NCBI RefSeq assembly: GCF_025353065.1
Contig: NZ_JANXRJ010000009.1
Coordinates: 1 to 64,000 of the forward strand
Direction of reading: 5' to 3'
DNA length: 64,000 nucleotides
Source: Lapillicoccus sp.
GTDB lineage: Bacteria; Actinomycetota; Actinomycetes; Actinomycetales; Dermatophilaceae
Part shown: piece by piece, positions 32,122-41,248 of the stretch
Layout of the letters: every line of letters begins with the position of its first letter
Numbering within the stretch: position 1 is the stretch's first letter
Notes under the pieces: model-generated
Seen by the model: the letters and a program-made list of their open reading frames with translations, nothing else
Told to the model about the DNA's origin: nothing
The model's database searches: none
Program-made: the position numbers and the translations under genes

Positions 32122-32266
32122 GGTCCTTACCGTCGCACCGGGAGCAGCGCGACGTCATCCCCTTCGGCTGACGGCAGAGCGGACCGGGCGATGCGACCCG
32201 CGAGTCCGACCCGCCACTCCCGCCGGGGGGCAGGCAACTCGGGGGAGATCGACCTAAGGTGAGAAC

Positions 32267-33628
32267 ATGCAGCGGCGGATCTTCGGCATCGAGAACGAGT
32301 ACGGCGTCACGTGCACGTTCGACGGCCAGCGCCGCCTGACGCCCGACGAGGTGGCGCGGTACCTCTTCCGCAAGGTCGTCTCGTGGGGCCGCTCCAGCAA
32401 CGTCTTCCTCGGCAACGGCTCAAGGCTCTACCTCGACGTGGGGTCGCACCCGGAGTACGCCACCCCCGAGTGCGACGACGTGCGCGAGGTCGTCATCCAC
32501 GACAAAGCCGGCGAGCGGATCGTGGAGGGGCTCGTCGAGGACGCCCAGATGCGGCTTCGGGAGGAGGGCATCGCGGGGGAGATCTACGTCTTCAAGAACA
32601 ACACCGACTCGGCGGGCAACTCCTACGGCTGCCACGAGAACTACCTCGTCGGCCGCGCGGGCGAGTTCCAGAAGATCTCCGACGTCCTCATCCCCTTCCT
32701 CGTCAGCCGCCAGATCACCTGTGGCGCCGGCAAGGTGGTCACGAGCAGCGCGGGCTCCCGGTTCTGCGTGAGCCAACGGGCCGACCACATCTGGGAGGGC
32801 GTCTCGTCGGCGACGACGCGCAGCCGCCCCATCATCAACACCCGCGACGAGCCGCACGCCGACGCCGAGAAGTACCGCCGCCTGCACGTGATCGTCGGTG
32901 ACTCCAACATGTCGGAGACGACGACCCTCCTCAAGGTCGGCTCGGCCGACCTGGTCCTGCAGATGATCGAGGCGGGGGTGGTGATGCGGGACATGGCGCT
33001 GGAGAACCCGATCCGCGCGATCCGCGAGATCAGCCACGACCTCACCGGCCGCCGGACCGTCAAGCTCGCCAACGGCCGGGAGCTGTCCGCGCTGCAGATC
33101 CAGCAGGAGTACTACGAGCGCGCCGTCGGCTTCGTCGAGCGCGAGGGGATCGCCAACCCGGTGCACAAGCAGGTCCTCGAGCTGTGGGGGCGCACCCTCC
33201 ACGCCGTCGAGACCGACGACCTCGGCCTGATCGACACCGAGATCGACTGGGTCATCAAGCACCGCTTCATTACCCGCTACATCGCCAAGAACGGGCTGGA
33301 CATGAGCGACCCGCGGGTGCTCCAGCTCGACCTCGCTTATCACGACATCAACCGCCGTCGCGGCCTCTTCTATCTGCTGCAGCGCCGCGGACTCGCCGCC
33401 CGGGTGTGCACCGACCTCGAGACCTTCGAGGCCAAGGTGCTCCCGCCGCAGAGCACGCGGGCCAAGCTGCGCGGCGACTTCATCCGGGCCGCCCAGGCCA
33501 ACCGGCGCGACTTCACCGTCGACTGGGTGCACCTCAAGCTCAACGACCAGGCCCAGCGGACGGTGCTGTGCAAGGACCCGTTCGCCTCCGAGGACGTCCG
33601 GGTGGCGCGGCTCATCGACAGCATGTGA
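32267..33628 (+). CDS. pafA: Pup-protein ligase
   Basis: PafA joins deamidated Pup to substrate lysines using ATP. The 453-residue protein starts [20 protein letters not shown] (the nucleotide-site Glu), with [65 protein letters not shown] and the C-terminal [21 protein letters not shown] domain. The [11 protein letters not shown] segment separates it from Dop. Coiled-coil genes and an epimerase lie between it and prcA. The ATG follows TAAGGT (32255-32260) by 6 bases, so it is probably leaderless. Confidence 0.97.
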   Translation: MQRRIFGIENEYGVTCTFDGQRRLTPDEVARYLFRKVVSWGRSSNVFLGNGSRLYLDVGSHPEYATPECDDVREVVIHDKAGERIVEGLVEDAQMRLREEGIAGEIYVFKNNTDSAGNSYGCHENYLVGRAGEFQKISDVLIPFLVSRQITCGAGKVVTSSAGSRFCVSQRADHIWEGVSSATTRSRPIINTRDEPHADAEKYRRLHVIVGDSNMSETTTLLKVGSADLVLQMIEAGVVMRDMALENPIRAIREISHDLTGRRTVKLANGRELSALQIQQEYYERAVGFVEREGIANPVHKQVLELWGRTLHAVETDDLGLIDTEIDWVIKHRFITRYIAKNGLDMSDPRVLQLDLAYHDINRRRGLFYLLQRRGLAARVCTDLETFEAKVLPPQSTRAKLRGDFIRAAQANRRDFTVDWVHLKLNDQAQRTVLCKDPFASEDVRVARLIDSM

Positions 33629-33737
33629 GGTCGACAGCGGCGTGCGCGGCCCACCTGTGCACCGGCGGTCAGGCGACACAGGCACGCCGGTTAGTGTCAC
33701 CACCTGACAAACGACCCCGATCGAAGGTTCTCCCCGC

Positions 33738-34751
33738 GTGCGCGTTCAACTCAAGGCCCTGGCGGCGTGTGCCGCCCTCTCCCTCGGTCTGACGGCCTGC
33801 AGCTCCGGCGGGAGCGGCACCACCGCCACGGCGACCCCGTCGGTGGGTGCGTCCGCCGCGACGGGGGTGCACGCTCCGCTGAACAAGGCCGCTGACCTCG
33901 CCGTCCTCGACCAGATCAAGGTCACCGAGACCGATCCGGCCGCCGGCCCGACGCTGACCTTCAGCAAGACCCCGATCGCCGTCAGCGCCACCACGGTGAA
34001 GGTGCTAACGCCGGGGACCGGCGCGAAGGCCACCACCGACAGCCTCGTCACGGTCAAGCAGTCCCTCTATGTCGGGGGGACCGGCAAGCTCGTCGACAAC
34101 GGCTTCGGCGCGTCGAAGCCCGCCTCGACCTTCTACACCGGCGACCAGCAGACCATCTCCGGGCTGCTGACCGCGCTCGTGGGCGCGCAGAAGGGCTCGC
34201 GCATCGTCTTCGCGATCCCCCCGGCGGAGGCCTTCGGGGACCAGGGCCAGACGGCGGCGAGCATCGGCCCGAAGGACGACCTCGTCGTCGTCGCGGACGT
34301 CACCGGTGTCAGCCTTCCGCAGTCGGTCGCGACGGGCGCGGCCGTGGCTCCGGTGGCGGGTCAGCCGACCGTGACCTTCGACGCGACCAAGGGCCCGACG
34401 ATCACCATGCCGAAGACCGCGGCCCCCAAGACCCTGGTGAGCCAGTCCCTCATCGAGGGCACCGGCCCCGTCGTCAAGGGTGGTCAGTCCCTCATCGTCA
34501 ACTACACCGGCGCCCTCTATGCCGACGGCACCGTCTTCGACTCGTCGTGGACGCGCAAGGCGCACTTCAGCTTCCAGACCAACACCGGCGCCGTCATCCC
34601 TGGTTGGGACAAGGGCCTCGTGGGCAAGAAGGTGGGCTCACGGGTGCTTCTCGTCGTCCCTCCGGCCGATGGCTACGCCGCCACGGCGAAGCAGGGCATC
34701 CCGGCCAACTCGGAGCTCGTCTTCGTCGTCGACATCCTCGCCGCCGCCTGA
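33738..34751 (+). CDS. Lipoprotein with two FKBP-type peptidyl-prolyl isomerase domains
   Basis: A 21-residue signal peptide ends in the lipobox LTAC (Cys21), followed by a Ser/Gly/Thr linker. The first FKBP-like domain (about residues 90-195) has QKGSRIVFAIPPAEAFGDQG but is degenerate. The second (about 230-335) is canonical with VNYTGALYADGTVFDSSW, VIPGWDKGLVGKKVGSRVLLVVPP and ELVFVVDIL. It would assist folding of exported proteins at the outer face of the membrane. It precedes the cytoplasmic FKBP gene and the pafBC pair, the usual actinobacterial order. Confidence 0.93.
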   Translation: MRVQLKALAACAALSLGLTACSSGGSGTTATATPSVGASAATGVHAPLNKAADLAVLDQIKVTETDPAAGPTLTFSKTPIAVSATTVKVLTPGTGAKATTDSLVTVKQSLYVGGTGKLVDNGFGASKPASTFYTGDQQTISGLLTALVGAQKGSRIVFAIPPAEAFGDQGQTAASIGPKDDLVVVADVTGVSLPQSVATGAAVAPVAGQPTVTFDATKGPTITMPKTAAPKTLVSQSLIEGTGPVVKGGQSLIVNYTGALYADGTVFDSSWTRKAHFSFQTNTGAVIPGWDKGLVGKKVGSRVLLVVPPADGYAATAKQGIPANSELVFVVDILAAA

Positions 34752-34827
34752 CGGCAGCCCGCAGCACCACCGGGCCGGCAACCCGCCGGCCGGCATACCC
34801 GATCCCCCATGTGCACCAGGAGACCTC

Positions 34828-35214
34828 ATGCCCCTCGACCCGAACCGCACGAAGCCCGAGCTCGACTACCCGGGCGGCGAGGCTCCCACCGAGCTCGTCA
34901 TCCAGGACCTCATCGAGGGCACCGGTGACGAGGCGGCGGCCGGGCACACCGTCAGCGCCCACTACGCCGGCTGGACCTTCTCCAGCGGCGAGGAGTTCGA
35001 CTCCTCGTGGAACCGTGGCGCGCCGCTGGACTTCGGCCTCGGCCGCGGTCAGGTCATCGCGGGCTGGGACCAGGGCATCGTCGGGATGAAGGTCGGCGGT
35101 CGCCGCCAGCTGACGATCCCGTCCGACCTCGCCTACGGCGATCGCGGTGCCGGCGGCGTCATCAAGCCGGGCGAGACCCTGATCTTCGTCGTCGACCTCG
35201 TGGACGTCCGCTAG
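34828..35214 (+). CDS. FKBP-type peptidyl-prolyl cis-trans isomerase
   Basis: This single-domain cytoplasmic isomerase of 128 residues has LVIQDLIEGTGDEAAAGHTV, HYAGWTFSSGEEFDSSWNRG, VIAGWDQGIVGMKVGGRRQL, IPSDLAYGDRGAGGVIKPG and LIFVVDLVDV, containing the residues that line the FK506/proline pocket. AGGAG lies 6 bases before the ATG. It probably arose with the lipoprotein FKBP upstream, from which it is separated by 76 bases. Confidence 0.94.
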   Translation: MPLDPNRTKPELDYPGGEAPTELVIQDLIEGTGDEAAAGHTVSAHYAGWTFSSGEEFDSSWNRGAPLDFGLGRGQVIAGWDQGIVGMKVGGRRQLTIPSDLAYGDRGAGGVIKPGETLIFVVDLVDVR

Positions 35215-35220
35215 CCGCCC

Positions 35221-35284
35221 CACCCACCGCAACACGTGGGTGTGTGTGGGGGGGACGGTGGGTGTGGGGTGGGTGTTGCTGCGG
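35221..35284. terminator. Stem-loop between convergent genes
   Basis: CCGCAACAC (35227-35235) can pair with GTGTTG-CT-GCGG (35273-35284) across a G/T-rich loop, and CACCCAC/GTGGGTG forms a smaller hairpin at 35221-35242. The structure lies just past the FKBP stop and before the DUF3866 stop, consistent with bidirectional termination. Confidence 0.45.
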
Positions 35285-35290
35285 GTCGGG

Positions 35291-36397
35291 TCAGAGGAGG
35301 CTCGCGGCATACCGGCCGGCGGCGGCGGCGGCGAGGAAGCTCGCCGGGTCGTCGGCGTAGCCTCGGCCCATCGTGCGCACGGTGACGGGGGAGCGGACGA
35401 TCGCCTCCTCGAGCCCCTCGAGCTCGATGTCGTGGCGCACCAGGCGACCGCCGGTGGCGGCGACGAGGGCCGCGGCCTGCACGTCGACGAGGGCGCCGAC
35501 GTCACCCGGCAGCAGGGGCACCGGCAGGTCGGCCGACACCAGCGCCACCCGTCCGTATGCCGTGCGGCTGTGGTGCGAGATGCCGCGGTGCCGCTCGCGG
35601 GCGTCGGCCTGCGAGACGCGTAGCGACGCGACGGGCCGTCCGCCCAGCGTGCCTGCCGCGTTGACGGACTCCCCGGCGATGACGCCGGAGAACCCCCACC
35701 GGGTGCCGGTGCCGAGGTTGCCCGGGCCTTGCGCGACGACCGCGATATCCGCCCCGGCGACGAGCCGGGCGGCCAGCAGCCCGGAGTGCACCGTCACCGC
35801 CTCGAGGTCGCCCCCGTAGGCCTGGCCGACGCTGATGCACGTCGCCAGCACCCCGGCCCGCCGCAGCGCGGCCACGGTCCGGGAGAAGGCGACGGGCAGG
35901 GCGCCACCGTCGGTCATGAGGTAGGCGATCCGCGCGTCGGGCGCCCGTTCCAGCACGCCGGCGACGATCGCCGGCAGGGCCGAGTGCAGGTCGGCGACGA
36001 CGACCGGCAGCCCCGCCAGGTCGTCCGCGTCGGCCAGCAGCGCGTGGTGCGGGCTCTCCTGCTCGTCGACCCCCAGCACCATTGTCTGGAGCGGCGTGTA
36101 GCGCGCCTTGACGAGGTGCCCCGGCGCCCCGGGAGGTGGCCCCCCGGGCTGGTCGGCATCGTCACGGTCCGGCAGCGCGGTGACCAGCGCGAGTCCACCC
36201 GTGCCGAGGCCTCGGTCCAGCGCCGTGACGTTGAGCAGCACCCGCTCACCGATCCGGGGGACGCCGACGACGTCGGCGTAGGCCAGCGCCGGCACGCTCG
36301 TGCCGTCCGTGAGTCGCACCGTCACCTCGAGCGCCCCGGCCAACGCCGACACCAGATCGACCCGGTCGACCACGACACCGCTGCGGATCCGGATCAC
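35291..36397 (-). CDS. DUF3866 family protein
   Basis: This 368-residue protein matches a conserved actinobacterial family of unknown function. Family-typical stretches include GHLVKARYTPLQTMVLGVDE, PVVVADLHSALPAIVAGVLE, AYLMTDGGALPVAFSRTVAAL, VAQGPGNLGTGTRWGFSG and RVSQADARERHRGISHHSRT. No membrane segments or known catalytic motifs are evident. It is divergent from pafB, the position seen in many relatives, hinting at a link with the PafBC or pupylation system (inference). The GTG is 7 bases after TAGGCT on the minus strand (36405-36410), indicating a leaderless transcript. Confidence 0.9.
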   Translation of the reverse strand: MIRIRSGVVVDRVDLVSALAGALEVTVRLTDGTSVPALAYADVVGVPRIGERVLLNVTALDRGLGTGGLALVTALPDRDDADQPGGPPPGAPGHLVKARYTPLQTMVLGVDEQESPHHALLADADDLAGLPVVVADLHSALPAIVAGVLERAPDARIAYLMTDGGALPVAFSRTVAALRRAGVLATCISVGQAYGGDLEAVTVHSGLLAARLVAGADIAVVAQGPGNLGTGTRWGFSGVIAGESVNAAGTLGGRPVASLRVSQADARERHRGISHHSRTAYGRVALVSADLPVPLLPGDVGALVDVQAAALVAATGGRLVRHDIELEGLEEAIVRSPVTVRTMGRGYADDPASFLAAAAAGRYAASLL

Positions 36398-36438
36398 GTC
36401 ATCGAGCCTAGCGACGGGAGTCGGGTAGCGTCGTGGCC

Positions 36439-37536
36439 GTGACTGTCCCCCCGTCGGCCGCGGTGAAGACCGAGCGTCTGCTCAACCTCGTCATCGCCCT
36501 GCTGTCGACCCGGATGCCGCTCTCCAAGGCCCGGATCCGGACGGCGGTGCCGCAGTACCAGGGGACGGCCTCGACCGAGGCCTTCGACCGGATGTTCGAG
36601 CGTGACAAGGACGAGCTGCGCGAGCTCGGGATCCCGCTCGTCACGGCGGTCATCGACCCGCTCTTCGACGACGAGCTCGGCTACCGCATCGACAAGCGCG
36701 AGTACGCCCTCCCGGAGATCCACTTCGAGCCCGACGAGGTGGCCGCCCTCTCGCTGGCCGCCCGCGCCTGGGCCCGGGCCAGCCTCGCCGGCCCGGCGGC
36801 GACGGCGATGCGCAAGCTGCGCTCTGCCGGGGTGGAGATGGACGACAGCTCGCTGGTCGGCATCGAGCCGGTCGTGCGGACCACGGAGGACGCCTTCGAG
36901 CCGCTGCGCCGGGCGGTGTTCGACCGGCAGGAGGTGACCTTCGGCTATCGCAAGCCGGAGGAGGAGAGCACGCTGCGCCGGCTGCAGCCGTGGGGACTCA
37001 CCCAGTGGCACGGACGGTGGTACGTCACGGGGCACGACCTCGACCGTGACGACCTGCGCGTCTTCCGGCTCGGTCGGATCGACTCCGGGGTCACGGCTAC
37101 GGGCCTTCCGGGTGCCTACGAGGTGCCGGACGACCACGACCCGCGCACCCTCGTCGAGACGACGCAGCCGCCGGAGCTCCCCGACCGCACCGCCACCCTG
37201 CTCGTGCGCGAGGGGGCCGGCAACACGTTGCGGCGCCGGGCCACCTCGTCGGTCGAGACCACGTCGGTCGAGACCACGGTGGCCGAGACCACGGTGGCCA
37301 AGACCACGGTGGCCGACGGCGACGCGTGGTCGCGACTGACCGTCCCCTTCGGCGGCCTCGACCGCCTCGCGGACGAGGTCAGCGGGTTCGGCCCGGACGT
37401 CGTGGCGCTCGAGCCGGACGACCTGCGGCACGCGGTCGTGCGCCGCCTCACCGGGGCGCGCACGCGGCATACCGACGGCCCCGACGGCCCCGACGGCCCC
37501 GACGGGCCCGACGGGCCGCAGGGGGAGGGGCCGTGA
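36439..37536 (+). CDS. pafB: WYL-domain transcriptional regulator PafB
   Basis: PafB with PafC forms the activator of the LexA-independent DNA-damage response. The N-terminal winged helix includes TERLLNLVIALLSTRMPLSKARIR and FERDKDELRELGIPL; the WYL domain has RRLQPWGLTQWHGRWYVTGHD with RVFRLGRID. Two low-complexity inserts are unusual: a repeated VETTVAETT block (about 37250-37315) inside the WCX region and a C-terminal DGPDGPDGPDGP tail. The GTG at 36439 lies 7 bases after TAGCGT (36426-36431) and is preferred over GTG at 36433. Its stop overlaps pafC (GTGA). Confidence 0.95.
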   Translation: MTVPPSAAVKTERLLNLVIALLSTRMPLSKARIRTAVPQYQGTASTEAFDRMFERDKDELRELGIPLVTAVIDPLFDDELGYRIDKREYALPEIHFEPDEVAALSLAARAWARASLAGPAATAMRKLRSAGVEMDDSSLVGIEPVVRTTEDAFEPLRRAVFDRQEVTFGYRKPEEESTLRRLQPWGLTQWHGRWYVTGHDLDRDDLRVFRLGRIDSGVTATGLPGAYEVPDDHDPRTLVETTQPPELPDRTATLLVREGAGNTLRRRATSSVETTSVETTVAETTVAKTTVADGDAWSRLTVPFGGLDRLADEVSGFGPDVVALEPDDLRHAVVRRLTGARTRHTDGPDGPDGPDGPDGPQGEGP

Positions 37537-38534
37537 CGACCACCCGGCGCCGACCGCCGCAGGAGTCCGCGACGAACCGGCTCTCCCGGCTCCTCACGAT
37601 GGTCCCGTGGCTGCTCACCCACCAGGGGGTCGAGGTGTCTGTGGCAGCGGCGGAGTTCGGGGTCACCGACGAGCAGCTCGTGGCCGACCTCGGGCTGCTG
37701 TTCCTCTGCGGGACGCCAGGCGGGATGCCCGACGACCTCATCGAGGCCGACTGGGAGGACGGGCGGGTCTTCATCGGCAACGCCGAGCACATCGCCCGGC
37801 CGCTGCGCCTCTCGGTCGACGAGGCCCTCAGCCTCATGGTCGGCCTGCGGGCGCTCGCCTCGACACCGGGGATCGCCGAGCACGAGCCGGTCGACCGGGC
37901 GCTGACCAAGCTCGAGGACGCCACCGGCGCGATCGGCACGGCGAGCGCCCGCGTGCAGGTCTCCATCGACGACGGCGCAGCGGAGCTGACCCTCGCCGAC
38001 GCGCGGCGGGCGGTGCGGGAGCGGAAGCGGGTCCACCTGCGCTATCTCGTGCCGGCTCGCGACGAGGTGAGCGAGCGCGACGTCGACCCGATGCGCGTGG
38101 TCAGTCTCGACGCGAAGTGGTATCTCGAGGGATGGTGCCACCTCGCCGAGGACGTCCGGCTCTTCCGGGTCGACCGCATCGAACGGCTCGAGGTGTTGGG
38201 CGTCGACGGCACACCACCCGTCCAGGCGCTCCCGCGGGACCTCGGCGGGGCTGCGTATGCCGCGCACGAGAGCGACCTCGAGGTCGTGGTCGACACCGAC
38301 CGCTCGGGCGCGTGGATCGTCGACTACTACCCCACCGAGTCGGCCGTGGACCTGCCGGGCGGTGGCCGCCGGGTCACCCTGCGCGTCGCCGACCCCGCCT
38401 GGGTGCGCCGGCTGGCGTGGCGGATGGGGGGGCACGTCACCGTGGTCTCGCCCGCGTCGTTGCGCGACGAGGTGGCCGCCGGCGCCACCCGCGCACTCGC
38501 CGCGTATGCCGGTGACGAGGGTCGGCCGGCATGA
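37533..38534 (+). CDS. pafC: WYL-domain transcriptional regulator PafC
   Basis: PafC is the partner of PafB. The 333-residue protein has an N-terminal helix-turn-helix (NRLSRLLTMVPWLLTHQGVE, VSVAAAEFGVTDEQLVADLG), a central LRLSVDEALSLMVGLRALAS, and the WYL region KRVHLRYLVPARDEVSERDV with KWYLEGWCHLAEDVRLFRVDR, then a WCX domain ending in VVSPASLRDEVAAGATRAL. A strong GGGGGAGGGG site precedes the GTG inside the end of pafB. The two overlap by four bases, so equal amounts are likely made. Confidence 0.95.
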   Translation: MTTTRRRPPQESATNRLSRLLTMVPWLLTHQGVEVSVAAAEFGVTDEQLVADLGLLFLCGTPGGMPDDLIEADWEDGRVFIGNAEHIARPLRLSVDEALSLMVGLRALASTPGIAEHEPVDRALTKLEDATGAIGTASARVQVSIDDGAAELTLADARRAVRERKRVHLRYLVPARDEVSERDVDPMRVVSLDAKWYLEGWCHLAEDVRLFRVDRIERLEVLGVDGTPPVQALPRDLGGAAYAAHESDLEVVVDTDRSGAWIVDYYPTESAVDLPGGGRRVTLRVADPAWVRRLAWRMGGHVTVVSPASLRDEVAAGATRALAAYAGDEGRPA

Positions 38535-38571
38535 GCACCGACGGGGCGGCGCGGGACTCCCGCGCTGGCGT

Positions 38572-38626
38572 TAGGCTCGGAAGCGTGCGCACACAGTGGA
38601 CGCGACGAAGGGGTCCGACGGGATGA
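38572..38626 (+). promoter_or_regulatory. Leaderless promoter and 13-codon upstream ORF
   Basis: TAGGCT (38572-38577) stands 7 bases before a GTG at 38585, the same geometry as the leaderless genes in this window. That GTG opens a 13-codon frame reading VRTQWTRRRGPTG with stop TGA at 38624-38626, which overlaps the ATG of the next gene at 38623. The arrangement suggests a leaderless leader peptide translationally coupled to the membrane gene. Confidence 0.5.
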
Positions 38627-38946
38627 GGGTGCTCGTCTGGATCCTCGTCTGGGTCGTCCTCATCGTGCTCGGCGCCCTCTACATCTGGTCGAAGGGCCGC
38701 GTCACGTGGCGCCAGACCAAGGCCCTCGGCTCCGAGATCGCGGAGGCGTCGGAACGGCTGGGGGCGGTCCAGGCCCAGGTCGACCGACTCGGCGAGTCCA
38801 CGGACGCCATCCAGAAGCTCGCCGTCTTCGAAGACCCCGGACGGGTCCGCGCGGAACGACAGACCACCCGCCGGACGTTGCAGGAGGAACGGCGCGCCCG
38901 AAGAAACCGAAATCTCCCTACGTGGGCACGGCACGTAGACTCGTGA
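38623..38946 (+). CDS. Small single-pass membrane protein, unknown function
   Basis: This 107-residue protein has one N-terminal membrane segment (VLVWILVWVVLIVLGALYIW) followed by a helical, probably coiled-coil stretch (SEIAEASERLGAVQAQVDRLGESTDAIQ) and a strongly basic tail (RRTLQEERRARRNRN). The topology resembles TatB-like or DUF948-like proteins, but no amphipathic Tat hinge is seen, so it is not called a Tat subunit. It sits between pafC and tatA. The ATG at 38623 overlaps the stop of the tiny upstream ORF. Confidence 0.7.
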   Translation: MRVLVWILVWVVLIVLGALYIWSKGRVTWRQTKALGSEIAEASERLGAVQAQVDRLGESTDAIQKLAVFEDPGRVRAERQTTRRTLQEERRARRNRNLPTWARHVDS

Positions 38947-38977
38947 GTGTCACCAACGACGAAAGGCATGACCCATC

Positions 38978-39322
38978 ATGTTGAGAGACTTCGCCCAACC
39001 CAGCCACCTCATCATCCTCGCGGTGCTCGTCGTGGTGCTGTTCGGATGGAAGAAGCTCCCGGACGTCACCCGCAGCGTCGGTCGCTCGATGCGCATCTTC
39101 AAGTCCGAGATGGGCGAGATGAAGACGGACGGCAAGGAGAGCTCGCCCAGCCCGGCCGCGTCCGACACGGTGAAGGGCACGGCCACGCCGCCGCCCGCAG
39201 CGACCGTGCCACCCGTGCAGGTGCCGCTGCAGAAGCCGATGACCGTGCCGACGCAGGCCTCGCCGGTGCAGCAGGACCAGCCGGTCGAGCCGGCGGCCGC
39301 ACCGCACGACGCCACGCGCTGA
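38978..39322 (+). CDS. tatA: Sec-independent translocase subunit TatA
   Basis: The protein has the short N-terminal membrane helix HLIILAVLVVVLFGWKKLPD, with the FGxKKLP hinge of TatA, followed by the amphipathic helix VTRSVGRSMRIFKSEMGEM. The last 65 residues are a Pro/Ala/Gln-rich disordered tail. TatA polymerises to form the pore that exports folded proteins with twin-arginine signals. It is 114 residues long and followed by tatC after 32 bases. No tatB is visible here. Confidence 0.95.
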   Translation: MLRDFAQPSHLIILAVLVVVLFGWKKLPDVTRSVGRSMRIFKSEMGEMKTDGKESSPSPAASDTVKGTATPPPAATVPPVQVPLQKPMTVPTQASPVQQDQPVEPAAAPHDATR

Positions 39323-39354
39323 CCGCGCGACGCCTCGAAACTCGACGCTGAGTC

Positions 39355-40215
39355 ATGGCCCGGACCGAGAAGGTCGACACCGGCGAGAAGCGCGGTATGC
39401 GTCGCCGGCTGCGCAAGCAGCGTGACCCCGAGGGTCGGATGTCGCTCGGCGACCACCTGCGTGAGCTGCGTCGCCGGGTCATCATCTCCGGCGTCGCCAT
39501 CCTCGTCGGGGCCGGCATCGGCTGGTGGCAGTACGACAACCTGTTCAACCGGCTCATCGCGCCGATCAAGGACCTCGCCAGGGAGCGCAAGCAGGAGATC
39601 GCGACCCTCAACTTCCCCGACCTCACCGGCTCGTTCACGCTGCTCATCACGGTCGGTCTGTTCACCGGGCTGATCCTCGCCTCGCCCGTCTGGCTCTACC
39701 AGATCTGGGGCTTCATCGTCCCCGGCCTGAGCAGGCGCGAGAAGCGCACCTCACTGCTGTTCATCGGCAGCGCCGTGCCGCTCTTCATCGGCGGGTGCAC
39801 GCTCGGCTTCATCGTCCTGCCGCGGGCGGCGGCCGCCCTGCTGTCGTTCACCCCGGCCGGCGCCTCCAACATCCTGCCCGCGCCGGACTACCTCAACTTC
39901 GTCCTGCGCTTCATCCTCGCGTTCGGGCTGGCCTTCCTGCTCCCCGTCTTCCTCGTCGGGCTCAACGCCGCCGGCATCCTGCCCGCCCGGATCCTGGTCA
40001 AGGCGTGGCGCCCGGCGGTCTTCCTGATCTTCCTCTTCGCCGCGGTGATGACGCCGACCCCCGACGCGTGGACGATGCTCTTCCTGGCCGTGCCGATGAT
40101 CATCCTGTTCTACCTCGCGGTCGGCATCTCCTTCCTCCTCGACCGACGCAAGGCCAAGAGGGACGTCACGGCCGAGTGGCGCGACCTCGCCGACGACGAG
40201 GCATCCCCGCTCTAG
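39355..40215 (+). CDS. tatC: Sec-independent translocase subunit TatC
   Basis: TatC is the receptor for twin-arginine signal peptides. The 286-residue protein has MSLGDHLRELRRRVIISGVA at the cytoplasmic N-terminus, LTGSFTLLITVGLFTGLILA, the invariant PVWLYQIWGFIVPGLSRREKR region, and six membrane segments ending in MLFLAVPMIILFYLAVGISFLL. The Glu in DHLRELRRR that contacts the twin arginines is present. The basic 27-residue N-terminal extension is typical for actinobacteria. Confidence 0.97.
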   Translation: MARTEKVDTGEKRGMRRRLRKQRDPEGRMSLGDHLRELRRRVIISGVAILVGAGIGWWQYDNLFNRLIAPIKDLARERKQEIATLNFPDLTGSFTLLITVGLFTGLILASPVWLYQIWGFIVPGLSRREKRTSLLFIGSAVPLFIGGCTLGFIVLPRAAAALLSFTPAGASNILPAPDYLNFVLRFILAFGLAFLLPVFLVGLNAAGILPARILVKAWRPAVFLIFLFAAVMTPTPDAWTMLFLAVPMIILFYLAVGISFLLDRRKAKRDVTAEWRDLADDEASPL

Positions 40216-40251
40216 CCGAGATCGCGCCGAGATCCCGGTAGCGTTCCGTCC

Positions 40252-41208
40252 GTGCCGAAGCCGCCCGACGGGGCCCGCCGCCGGGTGGGTCTGATCGTCA
40301 ACCCGACGGCCGGAAAGGGGCAGGGGGCCGTCCTCGGGGAGCGGACGCGACGACGGCTCGTCGGCACCGGGCAGGAGGTCCTCGACCTCAGCGGGCGCGA
40401 CCTCGCTGAGGCGCGCGCGCAGGCCCGGGAGGCGGTCGAGGCGGGGGCCGTCGACGTCCTCGCCGTCGTGGGCGGCGACGGGCTGGCGCACCTCGGGGTC
40501 AACCTCTGCGCAGGCACGGACGTGCCACTGCTGATCGTGGCCGCAGGCTCCGGCAACGACAACGCCCGGAGCCTCGGCCTGCCGGTGCGCGACCCGGAGG
40601 CCGCGGTCGACCTGCTCGTCGACGGGCAGATCCGCGCCATCGACGCGGGGCGCACCACCGCAGGTGTCGACGGCGGAACCGACCGCGACCAGTCCGTGCG
40701 GTGGTGGCTCGGTGTCCTCGGCGGCGGATTCGACTCCATCGTCACCGAGCGTGCGCACCGGCTGCGGTGGCCCCGCGGGCCGTCGCGCTACACCCTCGCC
40801 GTGGCACTCGAGCTGCCCCGATTCCGCGCCATCCCGTATGCCGTGACGGTGGACGACGTCCGCATCGAGACCGAGGCGATGCTCGTCGCCGTCGCCAACG
40901 GGCCGGCGTTCGGGGGCGGGATGCTCGTCTGCCCCGACGCCTCCTACGACGACGGCCTGCTCGACGTCCTCATCCTCCACAAGGTGTCGACCCGGCGCTT
41001 CCTGAGGATCTACCCCCAGGTGTTTCGCGGACGGCACGTCGCCCAGCCCGAGGTGCAGGTCCTGCGCGGGCGACGGGTGCGACTGGAGGCGGCCGGCATC
41101 ATGACCCAGGCCGACGGGGAGCGCTTCGAGCCGCTGCCGCTGGACGTCGAGGTCGTGCAGGGGGCGCTCCGGGTCGTGTGCCCACGGAAGACCTTGCCGC
41201 CGGGGTGA
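40252..41208 (+). CDS. Diacylglycerol kinase-family lipid kinase
   Basis: This 318-residue protein has the DAGK catalytic signature: VGLIVNPTAGKGQG, VDVLAVVGGDGLAHLGVNL (GGDG), LIVAAGSGNDNARSLGLP (GxGNDxA) and DAGRTTAG, then a beta-sandwich domain with GVLGGGFDSIVTERAHRLRW and VANGPAFGGGMLVCPDASYDDGLLDV. It phosphorylates a lipid, perhaps diacylglycerol or a sphingoid-like substrate. Position between tatC and helY matches other actinobacteria. The GTG lies 7 bases after TAGCGT (40239-40244) and is probably leaderless. Confidence 0.92.
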   Translation: MPKPPDGARRRVGLIVNPTAGKGQGAVLGERTRRRLVGTGQEVLDLSGRDLAEARAQAREAVEAGAVDVLAVVGGDGLAHLGVNLCAGTDVPLLIVAAGSGNDNARSLGLPVRDPEAAVDLLVDGQIRAIDAGRTTAGVDGGTDRDQSVRWWLGVLGGGFDSIVTERAHRLRWPRGPSRYTLAVALELPRFRAIPYAVTVDDVRIETEAMLVAVANGPAFGGGMLVCPDASYDDGLLDVLILHKVSTRRFLRIYPQVFRGRHVAQPEVQVLRGRRVRLEAAGIMTQADGERFEPLPLDVEVVQGALRVVCPRKTLPPG

Positions 41209-41248
41209 GCGCCGTGGGACCGGGCACCTGACTGAGCGCGATGGGGAC

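Noticed and set aside
38623-38946. Calling the small membrane protein TatB
   Set aside because: It lacks the conserved Tat membrane-helix Glu and the hinge motif; only its position next to tatA suggested it.
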